Counted from the stretch's first letter, positions 26,801-39,700 are shown. The stretch is 64,000 bases of DNA from Trichoplax adhaerens (GCF_000150275.1 NW_002060970.1:412791-476790); one strand, 5' to 3'. The notes: generated by a model from the sequence alone, not told the origin. A program made the numbers and translations.

Positions 26801-28020
26801 AAATATCTATCGAGATATCGCTTAGGGTGAAAAAATATTAAGATTTTTAGACAGTTTTAGTTTAGTTTTGATGAGTTTTGATTTAGTGATTTTACAAAAT
26901 GCCAAGTAATTTTGTAAAATGACGGATTTTTTAATAAATGCGGTAACAATTTTATTGTCAAATTGAATGAGATGAAAGCATCTCTCCAAACTGATCAATT
27001 TTCCCCATCATTACTTGCTTTTAGATATACATAACTCAGTGTACAAAATGTTGGCTGAGCTCAGTTTTTATTCAATGATAAGGTTAAGGTCTGCCTTAAT
27101 ATCTAATCTATTATCACCATTAGTGTTAAGACAAAAAAATTTACGAGAGCTATTGTTTCATACACCATGATTAAAAATAGCTATCTAAATATCACGTTGG
27201 GTAAAAACTATATTCATAATTTTAAGTAGTTTTAGATGAGTATAGATGAATTTTGATTTAGTGCTTTAAGCATCGAAGTGATTAGGTTAAAAATTTTACT
27301 CCAAGATGATTGGTTTCCGCACCATTACTTGCGATTAGATATGATATCAGTAAATCTTAATTAATTAATATGATTGATAATAGAACATTTTTATCCCATT
27401 TATTTTCTTGTGCATATATATTTTAATTTTATGTAGTTTTAATTAAAGGTATAATCAGTCTAATTAACCTCACGTAGACTACTACCTTGATTGGTAAAGC
27501 GTTATTTAAAACTGCCGGTGGCAGTATGTAATTAAAAGCAGATGATCGTTGATAATCATTCGAGTTACCTTTTCTTTATAGTTTAAGCTCTTAACATAAG
27601 AGATAAGCATCATCTGGACATAAAAATTATAATTTCATATAGCAAATGTAGACTTAAGTCTTTATTTTGTAAGTCTGTAAAGATGACAAGCCACATTTTA
27701 TTTGAATTTCATAAAATCATAAGGACTGTTGCAATATCATTTAGACTAATTTTAAAGATAAATGTAGCTTATCTAAATAAAATTAGATTAAAGCCGCAGA
27801 ATTAATAACTAAAATCCTTTGAAAGAATATAATCAATGTAATTAAAAAATTAAAATCTTATAGAATGCCTTGATAAAACATTCTTATGTTGTGATTACGC
27901 TACCATAACCTATAGATATGGCTTGATTTTTAGATTTCCTTAATATTTGTAGACATTTAACTAATATGTTAAGGGGGAAGGATATTTTTAGCAAGATATA
28001 TTTGGGAATTTTTTGTGATC
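23823..28020. other. Intergenic, about 4.2 kb without a supported gene
   Basis: No exon-like or family-like segment was found on either strand. A two-copy repeat occupies 26660-27345. Confidence 0.55.
26660..27345. repeat. Two-copy diverged tandem repeat, period about 360 bp
   Basis: The block 'gtgtacaaaatgt.ggc..agctcagttttt' occurs at about 26679 and 27040. 'gattaaaaatagctatc'-like, 'ttttgatttagtg' and 'cattacttgc.tttagata' blocks follow in the same order in each unit. Confidence 0.65.
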
Positions 28021-28027
28021 AATGTTA

Positions 28028-28155
28028 CTATATTTCATAGTTCAAAGCTTGGAATAATATTTAGTAGTCATAAAGGCGGTCTTAACGATTTATTATAATT
28101 CTCACTATATTTTTAGTTCAAAGCCTGGAATAATATTTAGCAGTCAGGAAGCGGT
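28028..28155. repeat. Two-copy tandem repeat, period 76 bp
   Basis: 'ttcaaagc(t/c)tggaataatatttag' occurs at 28041 and 28117, each followed by 'agtca' and 'gcggtctt'. Confidence 0.8.
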
Positions 28156-28681
28156 CTTCTACTGCTACTTCGGTACCTGTGATCAGCGACTGCATTTATA
28201 GAACTGAAAATTTCTAGTTTATTATGTCCAGGTAGTAAGTCTACAGTAGTCTTATTACTTTATCTAAGATTGATATTTATTAAATCGACTGTACTTAAAT
28301 AGATGTGTAATAAAACCTGTTCTACCAATGTTAATTAGAGTATACTGCTTGGCTTTTACAACTCTTGAGGTTCGCAATCGTCTAACTCAAAATCTGAGTT
28401 ATTGAAATTTAGCTAATCTATAACGTGATACAAGATCAGATAAATAGTATGTTAACGTCAAAAGTATCGTTCATTAATAGAACGCTTGACAAAGTAAGAA
28501 TTCGATTTTGTTCCCTCATAATAGCAGTCGACAGTGGCTACAATAAACCAGATAATCGATTTTGTCTCCACGATAGCAATTTCAAATTATTTAACATTTT
28601 GTCACAATTTTACTTCTGTGACAAGGTAACGTACAGTAAAAGTCTATAAGCAGCTACTGACCTAAACGCCCTCTTACTTAA

Positions 28682-29553
28682 TGTTAAACACACAGAGGAA
28701 AAGACTGTAAAGATGAAACTTTTATTAGCAAAGATACATCTACAACTTTTTACCGCCACTGAGCTCAAATGTTTCCGTTTATATAGGAACCGTCTAATTC
28801 GTAAACAACAACAGTATTATTGTTATACCTTACCAGGAGAAACATCTCGAACTGAGATGATCCTTTTTACATAGCTTTTCTATCAGTAAATATTTTGAAT
28901 CTCTTACTCATACTTAATTTTAATCTAAGCTCGTAGGTTATCTAATTCAACTATCATCAACTAGAACTTGAATCATCTTACTGCTATCTGTCACACAATA
29001 ACAATCAATATCAAGTATGTAATGAACTATTACAAACAACATCCACGTTAAGGCATTAATTACCTTACCCGGCACTACAAATATGGATATTCTCCATACT
29101 AGTTACTACTGTACTTAGTAAACTATCCTAATGAAAGGCAACACCGTAATACATTTATATTAGACATTACACAATAACATCACCTAATATAGCCGACTGC
29201 TGTGGGCTTATATGAATATTATAAGTACGCTTACAACGTTTCATCGGCAATCATGAAATTACCTTATAAGCATAGTAGGCAATTCTTCTTCTTATGGCTA
29301 CCGAACTTCAATTACTACTGTAATTAGCTGAAACTGCTACAAGATCACACAAGTAATTTTATAATAGCAGAGATACTGATTTTCCATCGATTGAGATACT
29401 ATGTAATAGTGCAACAAGCTCTGTCAGACAAGGTAAACTTCCTACAACAGCAGATCTTAGAAAGAAGAACTAAGAACAACGATGGCAGAAAAGCGAAGCA
29501 ACTTAAATGCGTTATCTGATTTTTTTACAATATAATAATTGCGAAAAACATCA
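28682..29553 (-). mobile_element. Solo LTR, family D (related to C)
   Basis: Boundaries TGTTAAACAC...AACATCA with the pentamer cttaa duplicated exactly (28677-28681 and 29554-29558). On the minus strand a TATA box (near 28783, CTATATAAAC) is followed by AATAAA (near 28724) and the U5 end, so transcription would run leftwards. The reverse strand of 29279-29345 matches the start of family C (TTTCAGCTAATTACAG.AGTAATTGAAG). Length 872 bp. Confidence 0.82.
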
Positions 29554-29558
29554 CTTAA

Positions 29559-30619
29559 CACTAACAAAACTTAGTGTGAGAATATAATTCTAAGATTGGT
29601 ATCACATTCTACGAAGCTGAAATCAACATACATGAATTATCACAAACATTACTTATATGTACCTGGTATCGTCAACAGCCATAGATTTTGGCATTATTTT
29701 TAAGTTATCTAATTTACTTCTATATAATTATAATATATCGACAACGATAGTTTATCTAACAGCTTCACTGCAGGATAGTCTCAAGCAATTTTCTATCATT
29801 TCCTATAGAATAGTTAATATTATACTGAAAGATCTTGGCATCAGATTATTCTTTTAATTCGACATGAATGTGCGGTAAGCAGTACTTGGAGTGAGATAAT
29901 TTTAAATTAGCCATGACTAAAGGCGTAGTCTAGAGAATGATATGTGGCGTTTTCCGTGCAATATTTAGTATTTTGTTTCAGGATTTTAGTATCAAATCAT
30001 ACTAATTAGCTTATGTCCAAAATGCTAATGTAGATAGTATTGCGACTTTTCTAATAGAATAACTAATGATTTACTTGTCCTTTTTAACACTAAATTGTAC
30101 TTGTAATTGTACAGGCGTACTTGGTTGAATGAAATTTGCATCGTTACGTGGGAAACAATATGATCATTATCCTATCTTTTCGTATTATGTTAAGATTTTG
30201 AGTAAATTATACATAGAACTTATTCTTTACCTTAAGTAAAAAGTATCATGAGTTCTTTTGTTGGCTTACAATCTCAGTGAATAACTAGATGGTCTGTTAT
30301 TATTGTCTTAAACATCTTTCAATTCGTATCGTTCAACTTCATGTCATTTTGAAAGATAATAGCAATAAAAGCATTGCATACAAAAGTATAATAAAAGTCT
30401 TGGACATGAACGAAGTACTACTAACAATAGCGAATCTTGTTTCTTACAGCGTCAAATAAAGCCTCTGATATAACAGAGTGCCATAATAAATGTTAAACAT
30501 ATTTATATATTGGTTTATTATAAATAATACAGTTAGAAAAGTACCAATCTTAGGTTGAATTTAAGCTGGTAATAGTGGTTTTAATGTCATGCCAATGCGC
30601 TTATTCTATCATGCTTATC
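29559..30619. other. Intergenic, nothing recognised
   Basis: About 1 kb between two LTR insertions. Short open frames here lack any family resemblance. Confidence 0.5.
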
Positions 30620-31617
30620 TGTCACGGTACGAACTACCGTGAAGAAATAGCTCTTTAAATTTGATCAATGTAATATAGTGATAATATATTACAACTAGTT
30701 ACTTACAATAGGAATTACTCTATGTGATATAAACCAATCATGAAATTCCAAATTTTTAGAAAGATAAGGGCTTTATTGAATCTTATACAAAGAATAACTA
30801 CACACAGCTCTACTCTAGCCGAATACTACTACTAAAGACTTCTACAACGAACTAATAGAATAATCTAACGTTGCATGCTTTTATACTTTTCGTAGCATTC
30901 GCAGCTACAATCCGCATGGTAACCTTTTACCTTATTTTACACATAGTTAAATTATTCTTAGTAAGACTGTTCTACTGCGGACCATCATTAATCCAATATG
31001 GATACGACTACAGTACTTACGTAGACATTATTCACACCAGTCCAAGCATAATGAATTAACCATATCCTAATTTATGATTTACAGTTCCATTTTTACCTAT
31101 AGCCTTATTAGTAACTTAACACTTTAGTGTACATGGTCATCTGTACTCTAGCATAGAGTCTACACCACTACAGTCTATAGTTATAGCTGCCGAATATCTC
31201 TTAGGATAAATATACAGTATACCGTACATTATACTACACATGGCTAACAGTCTACAATCACAATACTAAGTTACACTACACTCTAATTATAAATGTGTTA
31301 CTGTAAATTTTATGCTGTGCTGTAATGTGCACTGAAATGATTTAGTGAATGGACATATTGTAGTCCGACTGTGAAAAATTCGTTAGTAGATGTTCTCACC
31401 TTAGTATTTTTATAAGATGACTCATGAATGTTAGCTGCTGTAGAAGGGTATATAAGCGCGTCAGATAGTTGAATAAAGTAGTACTCAATTGTCTAGTGGA
31501 GTTTAACATAGAATTAAATGCGTCTAAATTCTTGTGAGTAGGGATACTGAATCCGCAGATTTTATTGATTTAGAGATTTGTTTTACGTTATCCTTGTCAC
31601 GAAGCTAGTTTGTGACA
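30620..31617 (+). mobile_element. Solo LTR, family E, interrupted by a nested LTR
   Basis: Starts TGTCACGGTA and ends TTTGTGACA (6-bp inverted ends TGTCAC/GTGACA). The pentamer ttatc flanks it exactly (30615-30619 and 31618-31622). TATA box TATATAAG at about 31449 with AATAAA about 20 bp further gives plus orientation. A perfect 7-bp-stem hairpin (CACGGTA-CGAAC-TACCGTG) lies at 30623-30641. Subtracting the nested element and its duplicated pentamer leaves about 435 bp. The 3' end resembles family B. Confidence 0.82.
30723..31280 (-). mobile_element. Solo LTR, family A, copy 1, nested in family E
   Basis: On the plus strand it runs TGTGATATAA...CACTACA, with the pentamer ctcta on both sides (30718-30722 and 31281-31285). 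Minus-strand TATA box (TATAAAAG, near 30880) and AATAAA (near 30773) give leftward orientation. It is highly similar, about 95% by eye over long blocks, to 60889-61439. A 62-codon ATG-to-stop frame (30871-31059, plus) runs antisense to the element; see findings. Confidence 0.85.
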
Positions 31618-31622
31618 TTATC

Positions 31623-32081
31623 TTTAGCTATACTTATTCCATTAAGATCTTTGCAAGTATCATCAACATTTCTGGAATAAAATAGTTTAAAAATGCGTCG
31701 CTGAAATTTTTTATTTGGTAAATACGAGTCTATAATACAAGGAGATATGCCCAATCGATACAGATGATGATAGGTCAGTAAGTGCATTGAAGACATACTA
31801 ATGAATCGGTTACATATTTCTAGCAAATTTAGAATGACTTTCATTAATTAAGACAATAAAAGGATATACCTAGAAATCAATAAATTCATTAATTATTTGG
31901 ATGAAATTTCATAATACTAATTTATGCATTTTAACTAGCACTATAATTATCCCTAATTCTAAGCAGAAATTAGATTACTATGATTTATTGCATTTTGGTT
32001 TTCTTAATTACTAGATTTTAAAGTTAAAATTGGAGTTAGATTGTGTTCATATAATCTAAAATTTTCCAGTGCTAGAAATAA
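31623..32081. other. 3' flank of discoidin gene
   Basis: A minus-strand AATAAA at 31984-31989, about 95 bp past the discoidin stop codon, is the likely polyadenylation signal. Nothing else was recognised. Confidence 0.55.
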
Positions 32082-34796
32082 TTAGTACAAGGGGCAACCA
32101 TAAAGTTCTAATCTCATACAAGGCGCTGATATATATTGCAATGGGTAGATCCTAAGCCTTCTAGCGTGAAAAGCCTCCTTTAGGTTATGGGTTTTGATAT
32201 CTCTTCTTGTGATTCCACCAGCGAAGTTCTAGAATAATGCATATATTGTAAATTCTAGTTATTTCTGATTCAATTACATATAAAATATATCTAAGATAAG
32301 ATATTTTTGTTTTAATAAGTGAGCAAAATACAACTGAAAACTGTAGTAAACGATATTTTATTTGCTCATTTTATGATATCATTGATGTTATTAGTTGAAA
32401 TAATATAGCACCTGATCCATTTTAAATTATCTCTTATGCTCTTTCCTATCATTGATCTGTGTAGTGCTTTCAGCTAATTACACTCGTAATTGAAGTACGG
32501 TAACATTAAGAAGTAGAATGGTCTGCTACACTTATAAGGTAATTCCACGATTGCTGATGATAAAACGGTCTACTTAAAGTAAACGTACTATGTGCGTGAA
32601 AGGCCGCAGTAAACAGCTACATAAGTTGATGCTTTTGTGTAATGCCTTAATATAACTGTTAGTTAATATAAAACTGCTATCTTGGAGACGAAATCGATTA
32701 TCCGGATTATCTTAGCCACTCTCGACTCGACTGTTATTATAAGGTAAGAAAAGTGAATTCTTCTCTTGTCAAACGCTTTATTAATAAACGATACTTTTAA
32801 GGTTAAACATGTTGTTTATCTGATCTTGTATCTCGTCGTAGATTTGCTCAGTTTTAATAACTCAGATTTTGAGTTGGATTAATGCTTCAGAATTGAAGTT
32901 GATTATTGATTATCCGGTTTATTCTAGTCATTTTCCACTACCTTATGAGGGAATGAAAAGTGGATTGTTCTGCAACAAATGGACTCATCATGAAATTTAT
33001 TTTGAAGGATAAAGGCAATATTGACCACTTTCCGTCAAGTTACAAATTTTTACTATTTTAATAACTCAAATTTCGACTTTGTTGATTGCAAAAATCAAGG
33101 ATGAAAACCATTTCATCTCAATTGTATAGAGCTCTATTTATCTTTCTAGTAATAATATAATAATAAATAGATTGGTCATTTTAGATATGTTAAATGGGTA
33201 GGTTATGATTTTCTAAATTATTGGAATAAAAATATTTTGAAACGTAGGCTTTTGATAAAGTTTTGATAGCAATTCATTTCTTATACATTATTCTAAATAT
33301 TGAGCAATTATCTTCAATTATCTTCGCATTTACCTCCGGCTTCGTCGAATTAATGGCTGTATAATTTTTCCAAGAGATTTCTGGTATATCAATAGAGAAC
33401 ATCATTTGAAACATGCTTACTCCGGAATTGGATTGACCTTGTGCCGCGATAGCAGTTAATGTTGCATTTCTTAATAAATCTATTTCAAGATAATCTTTTC
33501 CAGGTTGGAAGTAATTTGGGCGAATACACCAAGCACTTGCGCGTTTCAGTCGAGCAAATTTTGGAGTTGTTGAGATAAAAGTTTCCCCTTCTCCATAGAT
33601 TTGACTATCATTGATTCTAGCGTCGCTCATCCCAAGTGATACATTGCATGGCGCTGTTGAAAGTGATCCCAGTTTAATAACGTAATAATGATTAGCGTAC
33701 CGAGAGAATATGAATCGTGAGTAATATTGTTAGCAGAACTAGGCAACTATTTCATGAGTAGCAACGAGCAGATATTGAAATGTTTAATTAGCGCTTTCGA
33801 ACACTATTGAACCTACCATCTGTCGTTGCAGGCGCAGGAGTAAAATCAATCGCTGAGCAACCATAAATTTCTAATCTCATACAAGGATTGTTTACAAATT
33901 GTAAAGGATAAATACGTATATAACGAGTAAGCACTCGGTTAGGCAATCTTGTTAAAATACTTTCTTCTCCATCAGCCCTGCCTATAAATTCCTAGCAAAT
34001 GATAGAAATTCAATATTTACATGCGTATCCTAGCAGAAGAGTAATTTTTTATCTTTTTGCTATCTTGATTAAGCTATTGGTGCTTCATTATTTTATGTAT
34101 ATATTTTAGTCTCTGGAATTATAATCGTATAACGTAAATCATTTTACTAGTTGAGTCATCAAATATAATTCAAAGACTGGTATATAACCTTGGGGCCTCC
34201 GTTTTCCAATATAAATTGGCAAGAGGAAGTCTCGGCAGTTGAACAATATTGAGTGTAATAGGATGTTGCTCCTGATCTTGATTGACCTTGAGCTTCGATA
34301 GCTGTTACGTTGACTGCTTGTAAAAAATCGATTTGCAAATAATGCGAACCGGCAACGAATTGCGAAGACATTATACACCATGCACTACTGGAAAATAATC
34401 GAGCGTACTGTGCGGCAACGCCCGATGTAGTTGGACCAGAACTAAATAGTTGACTATTTTTAATAGCGCCATCCCTTAGACCAAGCGGTCGATCACATTC
34501 TGGAAAGAACAAAATCATGCCCAAAGAATATTAGACTAGAAAATCATATACGTTACCAGTTTGTTTGAAATAGATAATTTAAAAGTAATCCATCTTTAAT
34601 TCTATTAATACTAAAAAATGAAAATAGCAAAGCAAATATTCAATTTTGTCGAGATTAAACAGTCAATAACTTGCTTTTGAATTAATAAAGTCGGTCCTGC
34701 AAAATTTCGATACAAACCTACTGTCTGTGCTTCCACCGGAAGGTTTGAAAACGTTATAACTGTGGTGAAGAAAAGGATATAGGCGAGAAAACCCAT
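32082..34796 (-). CDS. Secreted protein with two F5/8 type C (discoidin) domains
   Basis: Five exons, 34718-34796, 34189-34499, 33817-33991, 33334-33653 and 32082-32228, all with GT/AG borders and matching phases, encode 343 residues. Residues 1-24 form a signal peptide. Domain 1 spans C28 to C175 (CDRPLGLRDGAIKNSQ, YARLF..SAWC, YLQIDF, VTAIEAQGQ, RYIRIYPL, MRLEIYGC). A short Pro/Thr/Ala linker follows. Domain 2 spans C191 to C340 (LGMSDARINDSQ, FARL..ASAWC, YLEIDL, LTAIAAQGQS, RRLRIYPL, MRLELYGC). The end cysteines and conserved beta-sandwich phrases of the family are present in both domains, and the protein stops three residues after the last cysteine. Such domains bind glycans, phospholipid or collagen at cell surfaces. 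With no transmembrane segment it is probably a secreted lectin-like or matrix protein. Both domains are split by an intron at equivalent places, as expected from an internal duplication. Intron 4 contains family C LTR-like sequence. Confidence 0.95.
32460..33080 (+). repeat. Family C LTR-like sequence inside discoidin intron 4
   Basis: 32460-32870 matches 21963-22380 throughout. A second, diverged copy of its right part ('gattatccgg.ttat', then 'gaa.agtg.att', then 'ttttaataactca') follows at about 32900-33075, so the element has an internal duplication of about 210 bp. No target-site duplication was found. It lies antisense within the intron between exons 4 and 5. Confidence 0.65.
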
Positions 34797-36126
34797 GCTA
34801 TCTAAATATGCCGATTAAATCCTATCGATGACTGTATAAAGTGGAACCTCATATATGAACTAGCCGGACAAAATGTTGCTGATCCAAGCTGTTGGATTTC
34901 TGTAGTAGGAATTAACTTCATATAAATGTAGAAAAAGAGATTTATATTTCTGAATTTTGAAGATAGATGCAAGAAAGAGTGGCTATCCTATAGCATTACA
35001 CACTTTAAATTTGTGGAGAATTTATGGACTAACAGGTAATTAAATCATTATGAAATTTTTATGAAGTTCTAGTACGCTATTAACAATTGCAAAATGATCT
35101 ATTAGTTTATAAATATATTTTATTGATTAACAGATAATTAAGTCATTGTAAAGTTTTCATATGAAGTTTTAGTATGCTATCTACAATTGCTAAATGACCC
35201 ATCAGTCCATTTTTATGGATTAACAGATAGTTAAGTCATTGCGAAGTTTTCAGAAGAATTTCTAGCATGCCATTCACCATTGCAAAATGATCTATTACTT
35301 GATTTTTTCTAGGTTGGCCAATAACTAAGTCATTACAAAGTTTTTATACAAATTCCTAGAATCCTATCCATAATAGCAAAATGATCTATTCATCTACTTC
35401 TTTATGAATTAGCAGATAACTAAGTAGCTACGAAGTTTTCATATGAAGTTGTATTATTCCATCCACAATTGTAAAATGAGCTATTAGTCTATTTTTTAGG
35501 AATTGGCTGATAGTTACGTTATATGAAAGTCTAATATGCTATCCGCTATTGCAAAATGATCTATTCCGAAAAAAAAGTTAAGGAGAGATTTATTGATAAT
35601 ACAGTCTTCCATGTAATCACAAGAAAGTCAATGGCTGCTATGTTTGATTGATAAACGAAATTTTTAAAATTTGTGGTATATCTTATTAAAAAGCAGTCAA
35701 TGAATAAAGATATTGATGTAATTCTCTTCTATTAGAAGACATTACACGCTTACTTTATAATAAGTAGATTTACTCAACTATTATAAGTTGCTCATTTACG
35801 CCAATTGAAAGTTTATGTACGATAAATTGATTCGAATATCGTCATGACAGGGATTAAAACTTTCAATTATAAGGTTTAAATCGTTCAAGCAATGAAATTA
35901 AAGTTTCTAGAATGAAACATTTATTACTGATAGTGTTCTTAGATAGAGTAAATTTGCCGCAGACAATGATATACGACTAGTAAATGATCTTTAAATTAAG
36001 TTATATCAATTCAAAATGTTTTCCAATGCTGCTAATGTAGTTGAATCTTCTGCTGAAATCGATAAATTAAGGCTCTGACTAACAAATGATGAACATGAGT
36101 TGCCACATTTGTTAATGTCATCTTAT
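34797..36126. other. Upstream flank of discoidin gene with minisatellite
   Basis: Must contain the promoter of the leftward discoidin gene. No TATA element stands out. Most of the interval is the minisatellite listed next. Confidence 0.5.
35026..35567. repeat. Minisatellite, six diverged units of about 98 bp
   Basis: Each unit carries 'aacagataa.taagtcatt', 'aaagttttcatatgaa', 'tagtatgctatc' and 'attgcaaaatgatctatta'-like blocks. The last block recurs roughly every 90-100 bp from about 35086 to 35567. It lies upstream of the discoidin start codon. Confidence 0.85.
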
Positions 36127-36131
36127 ATCAC

Positions 36132-36761
36132 TGTGGCAGTGTTATATACTGTATTAGAGTAGAAATATCTATGTTAGGATAATTCTGTTAGCCTATCCTT
36201 ATTCAGTGAACTTCTAATTTGGATATACTGCCATTTAATATAGCACTGACTTTTTATGATAGTGACACATATACACATACTGAAATTAATCGTTATAATA
36301 GGGAATGCAAATTATCTACTTACAGTTCGAATCATTGTGATTGTAACTTACTTATGGTAGATTGTAAATTATCGTGGAAATGTTCCGTGACAGCACATAT
36401 CGTAATCTGACTATTCTGTATTAGTCATCAGATGCCTAAGTTAGTAAATACTGTTGTCTGTATTAAGGGAGCAGTAGCTACAATTAATATCTAATTCAGT
36501 AAATGATTCCAAAGTTAATCATACTAACTATGACTCATGAACTATTGAGGAATAGTATATAAATGCAGTATATCGTGCAATAAAGTGGATTCTCAAACTT
36601 AGTGTTTAACGTAAAATACGAGGCGTTTAAGTCTTTGTGTAGTCTGTTAGTAGAGCAAAAGTGTTTCTGATAGTACAGATATCGTTCCTTGATACTTGGT
36701 TCAAGGAATTGACTTATTGATCGTACATTACGTTATCTTGTGGCAAAGCTGTTTTGTGACA
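36132..36761 (+). mobile_element. Solo LTR, family B, copy 2
   Basis: TGTGGCAGTG...TTTTGTGACA with the pentamer atcac duplicated exactly (36127-36131 and 36762-36766). TATA box near 36556 and AATAAA near 36580. Nearly the same length (630 bp) and sequence as copy 1. A 63-codon frame in both copies begins with TTG rather than ATG and is not called as a gene. Confidence 0.9.
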
Positions 36762-36766
36762 ATCAC

Positions 36767-39700
36767 AAATTCTTTAATTTTAAATGTATGCTTGTTAAAT
36801 CCTGTCATTTGCTTACAGAAAAAAATTATGAACTACTTACGATTTTTATCGCTAAGTTGAGAGGTCTGATACCGCCGAATTTACACCGTAGTAAATTGCT
36901 GAGAATTATCACCTTTAAAATATTTTAGATATACAAATCTCGTTACGAAGTCAACGTGGTAGCGTTTAATCCAAAGTCAAAAAGATCATTCAAAAGATGA
37001 ATGCTTGAAAGTATATTTGTCTTCGCTGTTATAGATCCTTAGAATCCACTGGATATCCAAATTGCATGGTTTTGATTGGCGAATACTAATGCTTTGCTAT
37101 TTTATAAATATGACTTAGGAATTGCAAATAATGTCAAAATTAATCTCTAAAAAAATGAGCTTTTATAAGTAGGCGTTATTATAAAAATACATATAGCAGC
37201 GAGAAAGTTTAATTAGTACTTCACATACATTTTAATGCTTGGTGTTAGTAGCAGTGTAAGGTGTCTACAGTATAATTCTGTGGATGGCCTATATCTCTTA
37301 AAGGTTCTTTATATCCAACTTGATTGACAGCAACAGAATAGACTAATTTTACCAATGCCATTCTGTATGATAGCGAATTTTATTTCAATGAGTATCAGAT
37401 TTTGATGAGTGCGAATTGATCTGATTAAGAAATCGAAGAAAGTTTAATTAGTTTGATGAGTAACTCACGTACTGTGTTAACTCAATAGTAGTAGCAGATT
37501 GATCTACTAATTTATACGTGCTCTTACTCTTACTGTATAATTTTTTGGACAGCAAATATTTGTTAAAAGAGATTCTTTAAGTCCAAATTGGTCGATTAGA
37601 ATAATTTTACTAATACTATTCTGTACAATAGAAAATTTTATTTCCATGACTATTAGATTTTGATAACTGTAAATTCATCTGAACATAAAACAGTGGAGTG
37701 CTTTTATAGTTTCATTGATAACTCATTGACAGTTTAATACTCTATAATAATAGTAGATCCGTCTAATTATGTGCGTTCTTACTCTCACTGTATAATTCTC
37801 TGGATAACCGATATTTGTTAAGGATTCCTTACGTCCAACTTGATTGACAGCCACAGTTTAGAATAATTTTATCAAAGTCATTCTATACGATAACGAATTT
37901 TACTTCCTTTGTATAGCATATTTTGAATACTTCAAATTTATCTGATCAAAAAGTTGAGAAATGTAAAGTTCCTACGACATATATGATGCTTGAATAAATA
38001 CATGATAGAATCGATTAGCTTTGCTAGCCATTAATGATTAAAAAGGCGTAATATAAAAACATGCTAGAATCAGTAGTCAATGCATATATTTTGCGAGGTA
38101 AAACTGTAAAGTATAGTTTTCTTTTGTGCACTCTACAAAATTAATTTGTTCGTTGTAAATTGTATTAGTTATAAACTTAGTAAAATTAGTTCGTTCGAGA
38201 CTTCAAATATCCTTTACTAAAACACAGTACTAGTATATAAGATGAGGGTGAAATAAAAATTACTTTTAACCATATTTAGTCCTACATATAGTTGCTCTGG
38301 TATGAATAAAGTTAATTAGTTGGAGAAAATAAACCGATTTCTTGCAATTTTTGAAGTCAAGTGATCCTTTTTTAAGTAGAAATTATTTAGTATCAGTTAT
38401 AATTATTAACTGAGCAATAAAGCATTTATAGCAAGTATAGAATATTGAAGAAGTGAGAAATTTTGAAAGCTACAAACAAGTGCTAGTCACATACTTTCGT
38501 TCTTTATTTCTACAACATATTTCTGCCTATTCGATCAGGAATCATTATTTTCTCACTTTATTGATACAAGAAAATTTTAACTGCTTTATCCAGCTTTAAC
38601 TTGCGCCTAGATAGTATGATTTTTTATTTATGCACTGATTGTAGTAGGGATAAGGCCAGAATGGCTGCACATGATTAAAATTGTCATGTGTGATCCTGAA
38701 GGGATTTTATTTCTCTTTAGTACACAAAAAAGATTATGCAAAATTTTTAATAGCCAGCAAAAAGCAAAAGACTTATATTGGGGAATAAGCGTTCATTTTA
38801 AAGGCTGACTTTATAGTACGTGCGATACAATAGCAAAGATAGAGACCTCCATGCGAAGAAATAGAACAAGATTTATTTTAAAAAAATTCTAAGAGAAACA
38901 GAAGGATTCAGCAGTAGATTTTTAAGACTAGCATTGTGACGGGCTTGACATTTTTTGAAGATATTAATACTTATGATAGCGTTCTTAAGAACAGTGAAAT
39001 TTTAGTTATTTTAAAAATTAGCGAGCAATTGACGTCAAAAGAATGCCATGAAAACGACATGGCGCATTTTAGTGATTATTCAGTTTACCATCGCCTCTTT
39101 CCATTTGATATCAATATCAATAAAGTCTGCCTATATTTATTTACTTTACCTAAAAATTTTAAAGGAAGATTGCAAAATATTTGATTTGTTGGTAGACGTC
39201 ATCAAAATTTTTGACGTAGGAGCAAAGTTAACCGATTTTACAATCTGTTCACGTTGCCTAGTCTTTAAATAAGAAAATTAATAGTCAATTCAAAGAATTG
39301 AGATATTTCTACTGTACTATTTGATAGTAAAATGTGCCTCTTGATCAAAATCCACTTAGAAACACTTCAATTTGTATTGAATAAGAAGGAAGGGCTAATG
39401 GATATCGCTGATCTAGCTGGCGGCAGTATAAATAATCTTCTATCTACTGTATGTATCTGCTATCTTCTGCAATCGGCTCTTCTATAACTACTAGAGGCCA
39501 AAATTTAGTAATGCTGCGAGCATCATAGGTCGTTTACATTATAAACACGATTCGATTATGTAGGCAAAAATCTTGGAAATGTTCAGATGATATCCGATAC
39601 ATCCATTAAGCCATTTCTAGCACCTTAGTAATGATAATCTGATTTTTAACTTTAGCTGCTAGTTATAATCTTTTAAGATATTTATATCATAAGAAAGATG

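Noticed and set aside
38936-39272. Two overlapping plus-strand open frames of 82 and 74 codons
   Set aside because: Different frames over the same bases, no domain and no convincing splice neighbours.
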